From Marinobacter flavimaris (lineage in GTDB: Bacteria; Pseudomonadota; Gammaproteobacteria; Pseudomonadales; Oleiphilaceae): a DNA stretch of 64,000 nt. A program made the translations under genes and the position numbers. Below are positions 40,501-48,204 of this stretch, piece by piece (the stretch's first letter is position 1; each line of letters opens with the position of its first letter). The notes under the pieces were generated by a model. It saw nothing but the letters and a program-made list of their open reading frames with translations, did not search any database and had not been told where the DNA came from. The DNA lies in contig NZ_PSSW01000009.1 of NCBI RefSeq assembly GCF_002933295.1, forward strand, positions 62,001 through 126,000, read 5' to 3'.

Positions 40501-41351
40501 GATCGAGTGCCCAGATAAAGTCCGCCGCCCTGGATGTTCCAGCCAAGATCCCGACCACCTGAAGTGGCTGCGATCACACGATCTCCGGCAGCTCCGGGTG
40601 CGGAGCCGGGAACGCGTACCATGCGTGTTATCGACACGCCCTCCAGAGCGGCAATGCCCGTCGCAGTTTCCCAGGGGTCCGAACTGACCGCACCGGCGGC
40701 GGGTCCTGATGCGGCGAGAATGCCAACCCCGCGAATTGCATCAGCGCCATCAACACCCTGCATCGCGTCGAATTCACCGGTACCCACCATCACAAAATCA
40801 GCACCGGCGTTGGCACCGAAGTTCACCAGTAAACACCCACAGGCGAATGCGCTGGTGTTGCCACCGAACCGCCTGGGCTCGTTGGCCCAGCCCCCCAGGG
40901 GTTCCCAGGTAGCGCCACCGTCGCCGGTATACCAGACGCCACCTTTGGCCGTGCCTGCGTAGGCGCGTTGGCCATCAGGGCTTACGGCCAGATCACGAAC
41001 CCGGCCAGACACTCGCGGCCTACCCTCAGCCTGCCCCTGACGAACCACCGAGGGCCCGATCGGCACCCACCGATTGGTATTGTTGGCGGGAAACGCCATG
41101 GGGGCGGGCCCCAGGCCAGCCGAAGAACGGGCAGACGTTCGGGCCGGAGGTTCGCCGAATGGACCAATACCCTCGCGCTCCATTAACGCCTTCATGGAGG
41201 CCGCCAACGCCTGTTTGTCGGGTGAACCCGAAATTGATGTTAAGAAGCTATCCCTCGCGACCGCGTTTTTTCGCTTCTCGGCTTTCCTCTTGCGGCGCCG
41301 TGCAAGCGCTCGTTCCTGAGCGAGAGTAGGATCAACCGGTACATCACTCAT
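37506..41351 (-). CDS. Large Asp-box beta-propeller-like protein, 1281 aa
   Basis: No named function. The first 40 residues are very basic (ARRRKRKAEKRKNA), followed by a low-complexity linker to about residue 90. From about 95 to 950 repeated propeller-like strands are seen with Asp-box-type motifs: WYTGDGGATWEPLGGW, AFSDDHGNTFNWI and RYSEDPGNAGRWTS. This is the pattern of sortilin/BNR-type propellers. The last 330 residues hold a helical part (MGDLVERHRRLRGI, DAALWADVMANALDE) and a beta-rich end. No signal peptide or membrane segment is seen. It overlaps the 1264-aa gene by 4 nt. Confidence 0.7.
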   Translation of the reverse strand: MSDVPVDPTLAQERALARRRKRKAEKRKNAVARDSFLTSISGSPDKQALAASMKALMEREGIGPFGEPPARTSARSSAGLGPAPMAFPANNTNRWVPIGPSVVRQGQAEGRPRVSGRVRDLAVSPDGQRAYAGTAKGGVWYTGDGGATWEPLGGWANEPRRFGGNTSAFACGCLLVNFGANAGADFVMVGTGEFDAMQGVDGADAIRGVGILAASGPAAGAVSSDPWETATGIAALEGVSITRMVRVPGSAPGAAGDRVIAATSGGRDLGWNIQGGGLYLGTRSMVGGNLSFTWSALPLPAPAPSPPANGAAMAPVNRAPTDLCYVGNRLFVCFRSSGIAFSDDHGNTFNWITQNFLPAPTVPATGRLDGRMSMAVNDDNTALYILGEVTTNPAGGNPVPHIWQIANPGDAAPIANPLNNIPSAANLWPGQRDYDQAIVVTTRNTALVPPPVRTDRVYIGGSLIQVNNWNASIWAFDVNGNNLVPSPGVSDQPVGTNSGATQPGLIGDAVHPDVHSLRKATNADGSRQIWVGCDGGVFVSLRDGQTNTFSSRNVGLASIESIFSASHPTSSHFSMLGCQDNGRQVRVGSTVWEMKTSMQGDGGGVTFHPVQSHYVMGQFANADWACDPAGRYRAPCNLINNDPESNASNFYSGIDTVRRAAGNLGRVALGTNRVWVTDNLGTSNPNTWRVLPITAAGTFVQWRDGRPGNRTPSTAANMAFGVPPAGFGPVVTVKWVDERTLLALFNQGVIRYSEDPGNAGRWTSTALIGPGVAAPAAPLVTPQATFFTDIAPVPGTSDFYLVTTGQTNTWTPAVPATPTSAAVAAVSPTAAADSCFYYDDAAGGCRLTGLGQALPPMPPLATSPIDPAYSVTVDPANPNTVYVGTSTAVWTATRIAGNAHGPWQLFVNGLPEAVVQDLHIWQDPSGAGTSPRLMRATLQSRGVWEVNLAAAEPARTYVRVHPRDDRRMFPTPMQNPRRRPGATAEPFFASPDIVVRPEAPVGTTPSFRGTNIWNGNLRYQLWTFQTAFRWIYPSVIPNGEWSDQMGDLVERHRRLRGIANPGARRIDAALWADVMANALDENGSPGVYRAPWQNAAVPALPGSEIDLMETVVPRRIRNSVWQVYRERSTVDVSLHHRDTRPVAANGAFVVLLWRSAASQNTLLGTDCTNVVPFVRSLTGGAPQPTPPGWNVALAADGTPLNRLSVDLSARMPRAVSINVDFSGVSTGHRILLLAVVGSTNDVFSAVPTGPVTSVENLVRNWPHAAARVVSVWPRPGNQLFP

Positions 41352-44300
41352 GACTGATCCTCCTCAATGATCCGAATCCAGCCCTCCTGGAATTCGTGAG
41401 GCGTTCTTGGCAGAAGTGCTGACTGCGTCGCGGCAACGATGGGGTCGTCTCGCCAGGTCAAGGGGCCGGTCCGACGGGTGAACTGTTGCTTCTCGCCCAG
41501 AAGATTGACCTTGGGTAACCGAATCTCCTCAGGATCAACAAGCACCGGACCTACCCGAACAGAAGGGATAACCCGCTTTAGGCCATCATTGATCCAGGCG
41601 TCATTGAGAGCCAGTGACTTTCTCGGCAGAACGCCGGAGGTAAGGTGAACCTTGCCAGCAGGCAGCATCAACAGCGTCAGCGTATGGCAGGTACCGGGCC
41701 GGACGTAGAAAAGATCCTCGTCAACCAGATAAGGATGGTCCAGTGGCTGGACATCCGGAACATGAACCTTGCCCAGCAAACCCAACTGCCCTCGGCGACG
41801 ACCGCTCTCCCTAGCCAGCGCACCGATGGACTTGTCGACGAGATGGAACTGGTCGTAGTTGTCATCAATAAAATATCCGAGCAGTGAATCGTCGCTGCGC
41901 TGGAGATCGCCCAGCCGTACCGGAAACGCCTGATCCCGGAGCGCCTCGAACGCGGCCTTGCGGGTATTCGCCGTTTCAATTGAATCCACTCGCACATCGT
42001 CAAGATCGTCGGGTACATCCAACCTCAGTGTCGCCTTGACCACAGCGATGGGACGCCCCACCAGGCCGGCAATCGATGATGACCCCAAGGTACTGAAGGT
42101 ATCCACTGTCCAGAGTGTGGTGTCGATTGCCCTCAGCAAACCTGTCAGCGAGCTTTCGGTAGTCGGTAGCTCCCCCTTCCGATGCTGCACATCCGTTCTG
42201 ATCACCCCGGAAACAAGATTGCCCACGGGCGTTGCATCGGGCGGCAGATCGGCCATAGGCCCAGCGCCCGGGGGCAAGGGCCTCCCCGGAGCTGGCTCCC
42301 AGCGGACCGCTCCGGTCAGCTCATGATGACTGATCTGGCCCAATGGATTACCCCTCTTATCGAAAGCTTCGAGAGATTCATCAATGTGGTCAGGTAACAG
42401 AAAGCCGGCAACAGGGTTAACCGCCAGGGTTGGCTCCAATTGATTCACAAAGGCTTCAGGAGCCAGTGCCGGGTCGCCCTGGTAGGCCGGATCGACCAAC
42501 CGAAAAAGCCAGCGCCCGCCCCCCTGGATGCGCAGTGGCATCTTCATGGCAGAGGTATCATCCGGTATTTCCAGGGGTGTGGTGGTTTGAATGTCCGTGG
42601 TAGGCACGTCAAGGACACGGCCAAATGCATCCACCAAACGAAGCGCCTTAAAGGAGATGGTTCCCCCGAACAAGGTCAAAGGATCGGCAATAACCTCTGG
42701 CCGGTCATCGGCGCCAGGCGTGGAGAAGAATCCGCCCAGATAGTTCAGGCCCAGGAGTTGTTCCCTGACCCCATCCAGAGAGGCCGACGCCAGATCCTGG
42801 GGTTTGATGAAATCCGCCAGGGTATTCAATGTGTTTTCCTGGGATGCCGTCAGCGTATCGCCTGTGGCCTCCCTCTCCTGCTCCGCCGCAATCCAGCGGC
42901 TGATACCTGCCTGAAGAGCCGTCCCCAGGCCCCGATGCAGCGGGCTACGGCCAACAATCTCAATCATCTGGACATCATTGGCGTCGGTTTTTCGAACCAT
43001 GTCCAGTTCATCGAGCTGCCAATCAGTCAAAGAAGTCGAGCCCTCCAATTCAATCCGCCATTCCAGCCAAAGCGGCACCCAGGGCTGTCGCCAGGCGGTA
43101 ACCCCCAGTGGGCTCGGGCTCAGCCCCTCAAGGTAAGAGGCAACAGCCAGCTCAGCCGTGATTTGCTTTTTCAGGGACGTCTCCCGGAAAGAGAATTGCT
43201 GCCAGGTTTCCTTTCCCGGCGCTTGCGGATCCGCAAGGCTGCCAGACAAGGTGTACGCCCCGCTGCCGTCGTAGCGACCATCTGCGGAGTAGAGCCGGAG
43301 CATCTCTCCTTCAATGCGGCTCTGATACTTCGGGCGAACCTCGTCCTTGTCGGTGGCAGCGTTGGCCAGCCAGCGGCTGCAGTAGGGATTCAGAACCAGA
43401 GCTTCACGTACGATGGTCAACACTTCGGGCGGGATTGCGCCCGATCCCAGCGTGGGCACCAGGTCTTTCGCCTTGACCACGCCTTTGATGCCTTTCACCG
43501 CCTCATTGGGGTAACGGCACCGTAAACGGCCATTATCATCGTGGAGCCCGTCATAATGATGGCGCAGGCTTGGCTTGGCACCTTTTATGGCCAGCGACGG
43601 GGGCTGGGGCATGAAAAGACGGGGTGCGGGTCGTTCAACGGTGCGCCGGTCTTTGAGCGCACCCCGAATCGCATCGGATTTGAGCTCGATTGGTGGAGCT
43701 TTGGGCGCTTGCATTTCCTCGCTGAAGACAACTTTGTCACGCCAACGAGGCAGCGGCGACACCCGTTCGGCGGTGCTCTCCTTGCTCATCCTGGCTCGCC
43801 CTTTTCGCCCGACCGAAGTTGCGTTAACCGACGCGGAGTCCTCAACGCGCAGATGATCGAGTTTGGCTGCAGGCAAGGGTTTGCCCGGACGAGAGCTGAA
43901 CATGTCGTCGTGCTCTCGCTCGGCAATATCCCGCAGGCCGTCCTGAGTGCCCATACGGTCCATCAAATCGCTGGTGAAGGCAGCGGCCAGCATTTCAGCG
44001 GCACGCCTCTGGGAAACGCTATCGCCAATGGCATCTGCGCCGAGCGCGGTAACCAGATCATCCGTATCAAACCCGGCCGCGACCGACAGCGCCTCTGAGG
44101 ATGGGCGCTCGTCAATGACAGGCATGTTCTCTCCGATGGGGACGCCTGAAATCATGCCGTGAAAAAGCGACATGAAGGTGGGAGATTTCTGGGCAATAAA
44201 CAACTTGGAGGCTTTATCAACCGGCAGGCCCATTTCCGGAGTCATGTCGGCGTATGTGAAAGATTCAACGCGACCTTTTGCCACAAAACTGGTTGGAGTT

Positions 44301-45142
44301 GCCTCAGCTGGCTGCTTCATCTCCCCTTTCGATAACAGACGTTCCAACACGGCCAGATCCGGTTCGTTGCTGGGCGGCTCGGCTTCCGGATCCAGATACC
44401 ATCCAAGGTCGGCCATCACATCCAGCAAGTCTTTTTTGCTAACCACCGCCAGCGGATCTTTGTCCATGTCCGTATACCAGCCCGCAACGGTGTAGGTACC
44501 GGCATCTTTCTCAAAACCGTCTTTCGCGGTCTTTCGAAGTTCTGGCAGATCTTCCAGGGCATCATGGAAAGCGAAACGATTGGCACTGGCATGATAAGAC
44601 GCGGTCCAGAGGGGCGATCCGCCTACGGTCCCGTCCAGAGGTTCATAGGTAGGCTGTTCCGAGGTACCGAAATTCGATCCGTTAAAGGAGCCCAGAGGCC
44701 GAATGCTCGCGGTTTTTGCATCGATCACCCAGCCTCTTATCATGGGCCGTTTAATCCCGACGGGGAAAAGCGCTCGCACCACAACCCAGTGGTTGGGAAG
44801 CTCTGTCATTTCCAGCTCGCCGCCTGCAGCTGATTCGCCCCCCCTCAGGAGCGCATCGGGAAGTGCCCAGTGCAGGTGAACACCATTTTCCGGCACCTGC
44901 CCTTCAGCAAAAGGCGCAGGGTCGCCAGGCCCACCGGTCACGGACACCAACGGCTCCGGGTTGGATTCTTTTGCAACATAGGCCTGAACATCGATGGGAA
45001 CCAGGATGCGTTTGTTCCGCCGCAAATCCGGGTCCCAGGTATTGACGGCGGCCAGGTCAGTATCCGCTCGAACCAGCCAGGCCCATCGTTCGTCATAGAC
45101 CGCTTTCGTGAGGGTCTTTTTCTTCAACAGGTGTTTGAACAT
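41348..45142 (-). CDS. Large conserved-looking protein of unknown function, 1264 aa
   Basis: I do not recognise a characterised family. Notable segments are VPENGVHLHWALPDALLRGG (near residue 88), ELPNHWVVVRALFP, GWYLDP, and near the C-terminus LPRTPHEFQEGWIRIIEED. It mixes alpha and beta, is acidic overall, and has no signal peptide, membrane helix or obvious catalytic motif. The N-terminus is strongly basic (MFKHLLKKKTLTK). It lies 9 nt after the 320-aa gene and overlaps the 1281-aa gene by 4 nt, so its stoichiometry is probably tied to theirs. Confidence 0.7.
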   Translation of the reverse strand: MFKHLLKKKTLTKAVYDERWAWLVRADTDLAAVNTWDPDLRRNKRILVPIDVQAYVAKESNPEPLVSVTGGPGDPAPFAEGQVPENGVHLHWALPDALLRGGESAAGGELEMTELPNHWVVVRALFPVGIKRPMIRGWVIDAKTASIRPLGSFNGSNFGTSEQPTYEPLDGTVGGSPLWTASYHASANRFAFHDALEDLPELRKTAKDGFEKDAGTYTVAGWYTDMDKDPLAVVSKKDLLDVMADLGWYLDPEAEPPSNEPDLAVLERLLSKGEMKQPAEATPTSFVAKGRVESFTYADMTPEMGLPVDKASKLFIAQKSPTFMSLFHGMISGVPIGENMPVIDERPSSEALSVAAGFDTDDLVTALGADAIGDSVSQRRAAEMLAAAFTSDLMDRMGTQDGLRDIAEREHDDMFSSRPGKPLPAAKLDHLRVEDSASVNATSVGRKGRARMSKESTAERVSPLPRWRDKVVFSEEMQAPKAPPIELKSDAIRGALKDRRTVERPAPRLFMPQPPSLAIKGAKPSLRHHYDGLHDDNGRLRCRYPNEAVKGIKGVVKAKDLVPTLGSGAIPPEVLTIVREALVLNPYCSRWLANAATDKDEVRPKYQSRIEGEMLRLYSADGRYDGSGAYTLSGSLADPQAPGKETWQQFSFRETSLKKQITAELAVASYLEGLSPSPLGVTAWRQPWVPLWLEWRIELEGSTSLTDWQLDELDMVRKTDANDVQMIEIVGRSPLHRGLGTALQAGISRWIAAEQEREATGDTLTASQENTLNTLADFIKPQDLASASLDGVREQLLGLNYLGGFFSTPGADDRPEVIADPLTLFGGTISFKALRLVDAFGRVLDVPTTDIQTTTPLEIPDDTSAMKMPLRIQGGGRWLFRLVDPAYQGDPALAPEAFVNQLEPTLAVNPVAGFLLPDHIDESLEAFDKRGNPLGQISHHELTGAVRWEPAPGRPLPPGAGPMADLPPDATPVGNLVSGVIRTDVQHRKGELPTTESSLTGLLRAIDTTLWTVDTFSTLGSSSIAGLVGRPIAVVKATLRLDVPDDLDDVRVDSIETANTRKAAFEALRDQAFPVRLGDLQRSDDSLLGYFIDDNYDQFHLVDKSIGALARESGRRRGQLGLLGKVHVPDVQPLDHPYLVDEDLFYVRPGTCHTLTLLMLPAGKVHLTSGVLPRKSLALNDAWINDGLKRVIPSVRVGPVLVDPEEIRLPKVNLLGEKQQFTRRTGPLTWRDDPIVAATQSALLPRTPHEFQEGWIRIIEEDQS

Positions 45143-45151
45143 AGCGCCCCC

Positions 45152-46114
45152 TCACAGCTTGAATGTGGCGTTAACCATGGGCTCATAAGCCACGGTCGCC
45201 CGGAACATGGCAGATATCGGTGGAACCTGAACCTCCCCAAACACCTGCCGCCATGGGAATCGAATTAACTGCAAGGCGTACTCCGCGCTATCCAGACCAT
45301 CGCCCGCGCCGGTTTCATCATGCTCAGCCAGAGCCGCGGATAGCCGCCGAATATCAACAACACCGGATGACCCCACGCGAAACGGCACATCTATGTCCTC
45401 CACGTCGAGGTAGCTGAAGTCGCTCTTCCTGCGGGGAGTCAGCGTTGCTGAGCGTTGGTTACCGTTATCCTCGTGTTTGAAGCCAAACTGGACGCCCTGG
45501 CGCGGTTCCTCCAGGTGAACAACTTTGGGAACACCATCAAACAGGCAGAGCAAAACGGCGGGGGCCAACCTTTCCAGACGCAGCAGCCGGATTCGTCGGG
45601 GATCGTCCTCTTCGAACCGGGCTTCGTCGCCCTCCTCCGGGTCTACATCAAAAGCCCGAACATGCATGCCCGGCCACCCGGATACGGCGGCGGAGCGAAG
45701 CAGAAATCCGGTAATGGGACCCGTTTGCCCAGTCAGACGTGGGGCGAGCGTGCGACGACGTACGTTGCGCTCTTCGGTATCCAGTTCGGCGCGGATGGCG
45801 TTGTATTGGGCATCCAGTTGGATGCGGTCGTCACTATTCACCGTGCCAACGCTGAGCGCGCCCTGGACCAACGCATCCGTCCAACGCCGATCCATGTAAA
45901 ACCAGCGAATCGATTCTTGCGGGAGTAGTTCGGAGTCCGCCACCAGATTGGCAAATGGAACCCCGTTGAGCAGCCGCAAGCTGACTAACCAGTTCCTCAG
46001 CTCCGCGGGCATCGCGGTGTTTTGGTCAATCCTGAATTCGCTGAGCGGAGCCCGTGCGGTTTTTTCCAGCTCCTGGCCGAGGTTTTCGAGGATGTCCTGG
46101 TTTTTGTTGATCAT
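45152..46114 (-). CDS. Protein of unknown function, 320 aa
   Basis: No domain is assigned. The N-terminal 110 residues contain LRNWLVSLRLLNGVPFANLV and SIRWFYMDRRWTDALVQGA, a segment I have the impression of having seen in other uncharacterised bacterial large-protein clusters, but I cannot name the family. The rest is beta-rich with RLERLAPAVLLCLFDGVP. Its ATG overlaps the stop of the 678-aa gene by 4 nt (ATGA), so it is coupled to it. Confidence 0.65.
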   Translation of the reverse strand: MINKNQDILENLGQELEKTARAPLSEFRIDQNTAMPAELRNWLVSLRLLNGVPFANLVADSELLPQESIRWFYMDRRWTDALVQGALSVGTVNSDDRIQLDAQYNAIRAELDTEERNVRRRTLAPRLTGQTGPITGFLLRSAAVSGWPGMHVRAFDVDPEEGDEARFEEDDPRRIRLLRLERLAPAVLLCLFDGVPKVVHLEEPRQGVQFGFKHEDNGNQRSATLTPRRKSDFSYLDVEDIDVPFRVGSSGVVDIRRLSAALAEHDETGAGDGLDSAEYALQLIRFPWRQVFGEVQVPPISAMFRATVAYEPMVNATFKL

Positions 46115-48147
46115 GACTCGTCCTCATCCGTGAAATCTCTGGGGCGGTCCCGCAGGATCACATCCAGATTGTCATTCAAGCCCTCTCTGATCAGGCGATC
46201 TGTGACCGGAAATGCAGGGCCGGTCAGGTGTTCGTTGATCAGTTCATTCGACAGCGTGCTGGACACCAGATCGACACGCTGCCGGTCCAGATCCGCCTCC
46301 AGGGTGTCCCGCAAATCGACTTTGCCCAGTTCACGTGTAAGCAGGTCTTCTTTGGGCACTTGGACACCCCGCAAACCCTCGAAAACTTTGTTCAGGTCGC
46401 CGACGAATAAGGCCGGCGGCAGCCCCAACCCCCGAGCAAGCACGGTGGTGGGCTGACCATTGAATTCCAGAGGCCGTCCCGGTCCGACTTGGGGCATTGG
46501 ATTTCCCAGAAACTTTTCAGGGGTTCTCACAACAGCATCGGCAAAGAAACGCCCTGAAAGCCGGCCCAGATGGCGGATGTCGATTTGATCAATGCTTGCC
46601 CCGAGCACCTCCTCCCAGAGAGTTCTGTTTTTTATGAGCAGGGACTTCAGTCGGGCAGCGTGATAGTCGTTTTGTCGCCACCGCATCAACGAAGCGATGA
46701 TGGACGGTTGAGACAGTGTGAGAAGACGGCCCGTTTCAAAGGCAGTGGCCAGTGACAGATCTTCCCGGCCATCCGGTATAACCACTCGTAGCTGGTCTGA
46801 ACTGTGTGCCAGCTTCAGTCGATCAGCACTGGAATTTCGGGTGGGATGCGGCACCAGCGGTCCTCTGTACCAGGACCGTACCTTGTCACCCTCACGGGTT
46901 TGGTGGCCCAGACCGACATGCCCACTTTCGGCAACCTCCAGAGGCAGGCGGCCACTCACGGATTTCTGACCTGGCCCAACATCGCCAAGCAGACGGGAGT
47001 CCAGGTTTTCCATCAATGATCGGAAGGTGGTGTCGCCGGTCGTGGTGAAACTCCAGTGCAGTAAAACCGGGAACCGATATTCGGGGTCCAAAGGCAGGAC
47101 CTCGAAGGTTTGAATCACCCGAAAGGGCTCGGCCATATTGAGAGCAATGTCTGCCGAAGTGGAGCCTTTGGACTTTTTGATGGCCCAGGTACCGGAGCCG
47201 GAATATGGGACCGCGCCGGCAGTTGCCGCAGCACCGGACTTGAATTGTGTCGATCGGGAGCCTTTGACGCCCGGCGCCAGAGGCACCGGCTGAGTCAGAT
47301 TCTGAAGGTCACCGGCATTGATTCCCGCGGCCCGTGGAGCCAGAGCCGTGCCCATCACCTGATGGTCGTCGTAACTGGCCATACTCTGGTGAACGGTACT
47401 CTTGACCATGAAAGGTGTAACGAACGACGGCACCGGATCCGGGGACCGATCCAACAGCACATCGTATTGGCCCTCAAGATTCACCAGGCAGGCCAGATAC
47501 TTCACCGGGGCATCATTGCCGTCTTCGTCCTTACCCGGCACAGGCAGTCGGTTGCTGATGACAACGGCAAGAAACCCGTCATCATCACCCATCATCAGTT
47601 CGGTATCGTGGATGTCTACTTCCCGGGCATGAGCCAGCAGGTCCACGTCGTTTTTGGTGGGAAAAACCTTATCGATGATTGATTTTCTGATGGCCAGACA
47701 GTTGCCCTTGGCGACTTCTTTTAATCCGTCGAGTTCAACGCCCTCGGTTACGCAATTCGCGACATCAACGCCGGTTTCCAGCCTGGCTTCCCCTTCGGCG
47801 ATGAGCACAAGTGCCAACCAGGGTGTATTGGCGGGTGCACCGTCAAGGCGGCGCTCCCATGGCAGAGTCCGCCTTTTGATGACCACCTGTGGCAGGCGGC
47901 TGCCATAGCTACCAAAAGAATTGGCCGGTGGATAGGTCGACAGAATCTGATCAGGCGGCAGAATGTAGCGCGGCGACCGAATCCTGAGGTGGATATTCTC
48001 CTCGTCCACCTTCAGCGCACTGGCATCCAGACTGGCCTCCGGCGTTTGCGCTGAGAATTTCTGGTTGGCCCTTATACGCCACAGTCCCGCCTCAAGAGGC
48101 GGATTCAGTTTGGCGTAGAGCTTGAATTTTCCTTCACCAACAGGCAT
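46111..48147 (-). CDS. Protein of unknown function, 678 aa
   Basis: No named family. The N-terminal part has alternating beta-strands (KLYAKLNPPLEAGLWRIRA, YILPPDQILSTYPPANSFG) and the segment LPQVVIKRRTLPWERRLD, followed by TPWLALVLIAEGEA. The middle has Gly/Ala-rich linkers, and the C-terminal third is helical (LMRWRQNDYHAARLKSLL). No signal peptide or transmembrane segment is present. It starts 57 nt after the giant DUF6603-type gene and is coupled to the next gene. Confidence 0.65.
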   Translation of the reverse strand: MPVGEGKFKLYAKLNPPLEAGLWRIRANQKFSAQTPEASLDASALKVDEENIHLRIRSPRYILPPDQILSTYPPANSFGSYGSRLPQVVIKRRTLPWERRLDGAPANTPWLALVLIAEGEARLETGVDVANCVTEGVELDGLKEVAKGNCLAIRKSIIDKVFPTKNDVDLLAHAREVDIHDTELMMGDDDGFLAVVISNRLPVPGKDEDGNDAPVKYLACLVNLEGQYDVLLDRSPDPVPSFVTPFMVKSTVHQSMASYDDHQVMGTALAPRAAGINAGDLQNLTQPVPLAPGVKGSRSTQFKSGAAATAGAVPYSGSGTWAIKKSKGSTSADIALNMAEPFRVIQTFEVLPLDPEYRFPVLLHWSFTTTGDTTFRSLMENLDSRLLGDVGPGQKSVSGRLPLEVAESGHVGLGHQTREGDKVRSWYRGPLVPHPTRNSSADRLKLAHSSDQLRVVIPDGREDLSLATAFETGRLLTLSQPSIIASLMRWRQNDYHAARLKSLLIKNRTLWEEVLGASIDQIDIRHLGRLSGRFFADAVVRTPEKFLGNPMPQVGPGRPLEFNGQPTTVLARGLGLPPALFVGDLNKVFEGLRGVQVPKEDLLTRELGKVDLRDTLEADLDRQRVDLVSSTLSNELINEHLTGPAFPVTDRLIREGLNDNLDVILRDRPRDFTDEDES

Positions 48148-48204
48148 CGCTTGCTTCCTTCTTGCTATCCTCTTTCGCCGGTCTCTGCGTGGATCTGCCC
48201 GGCG

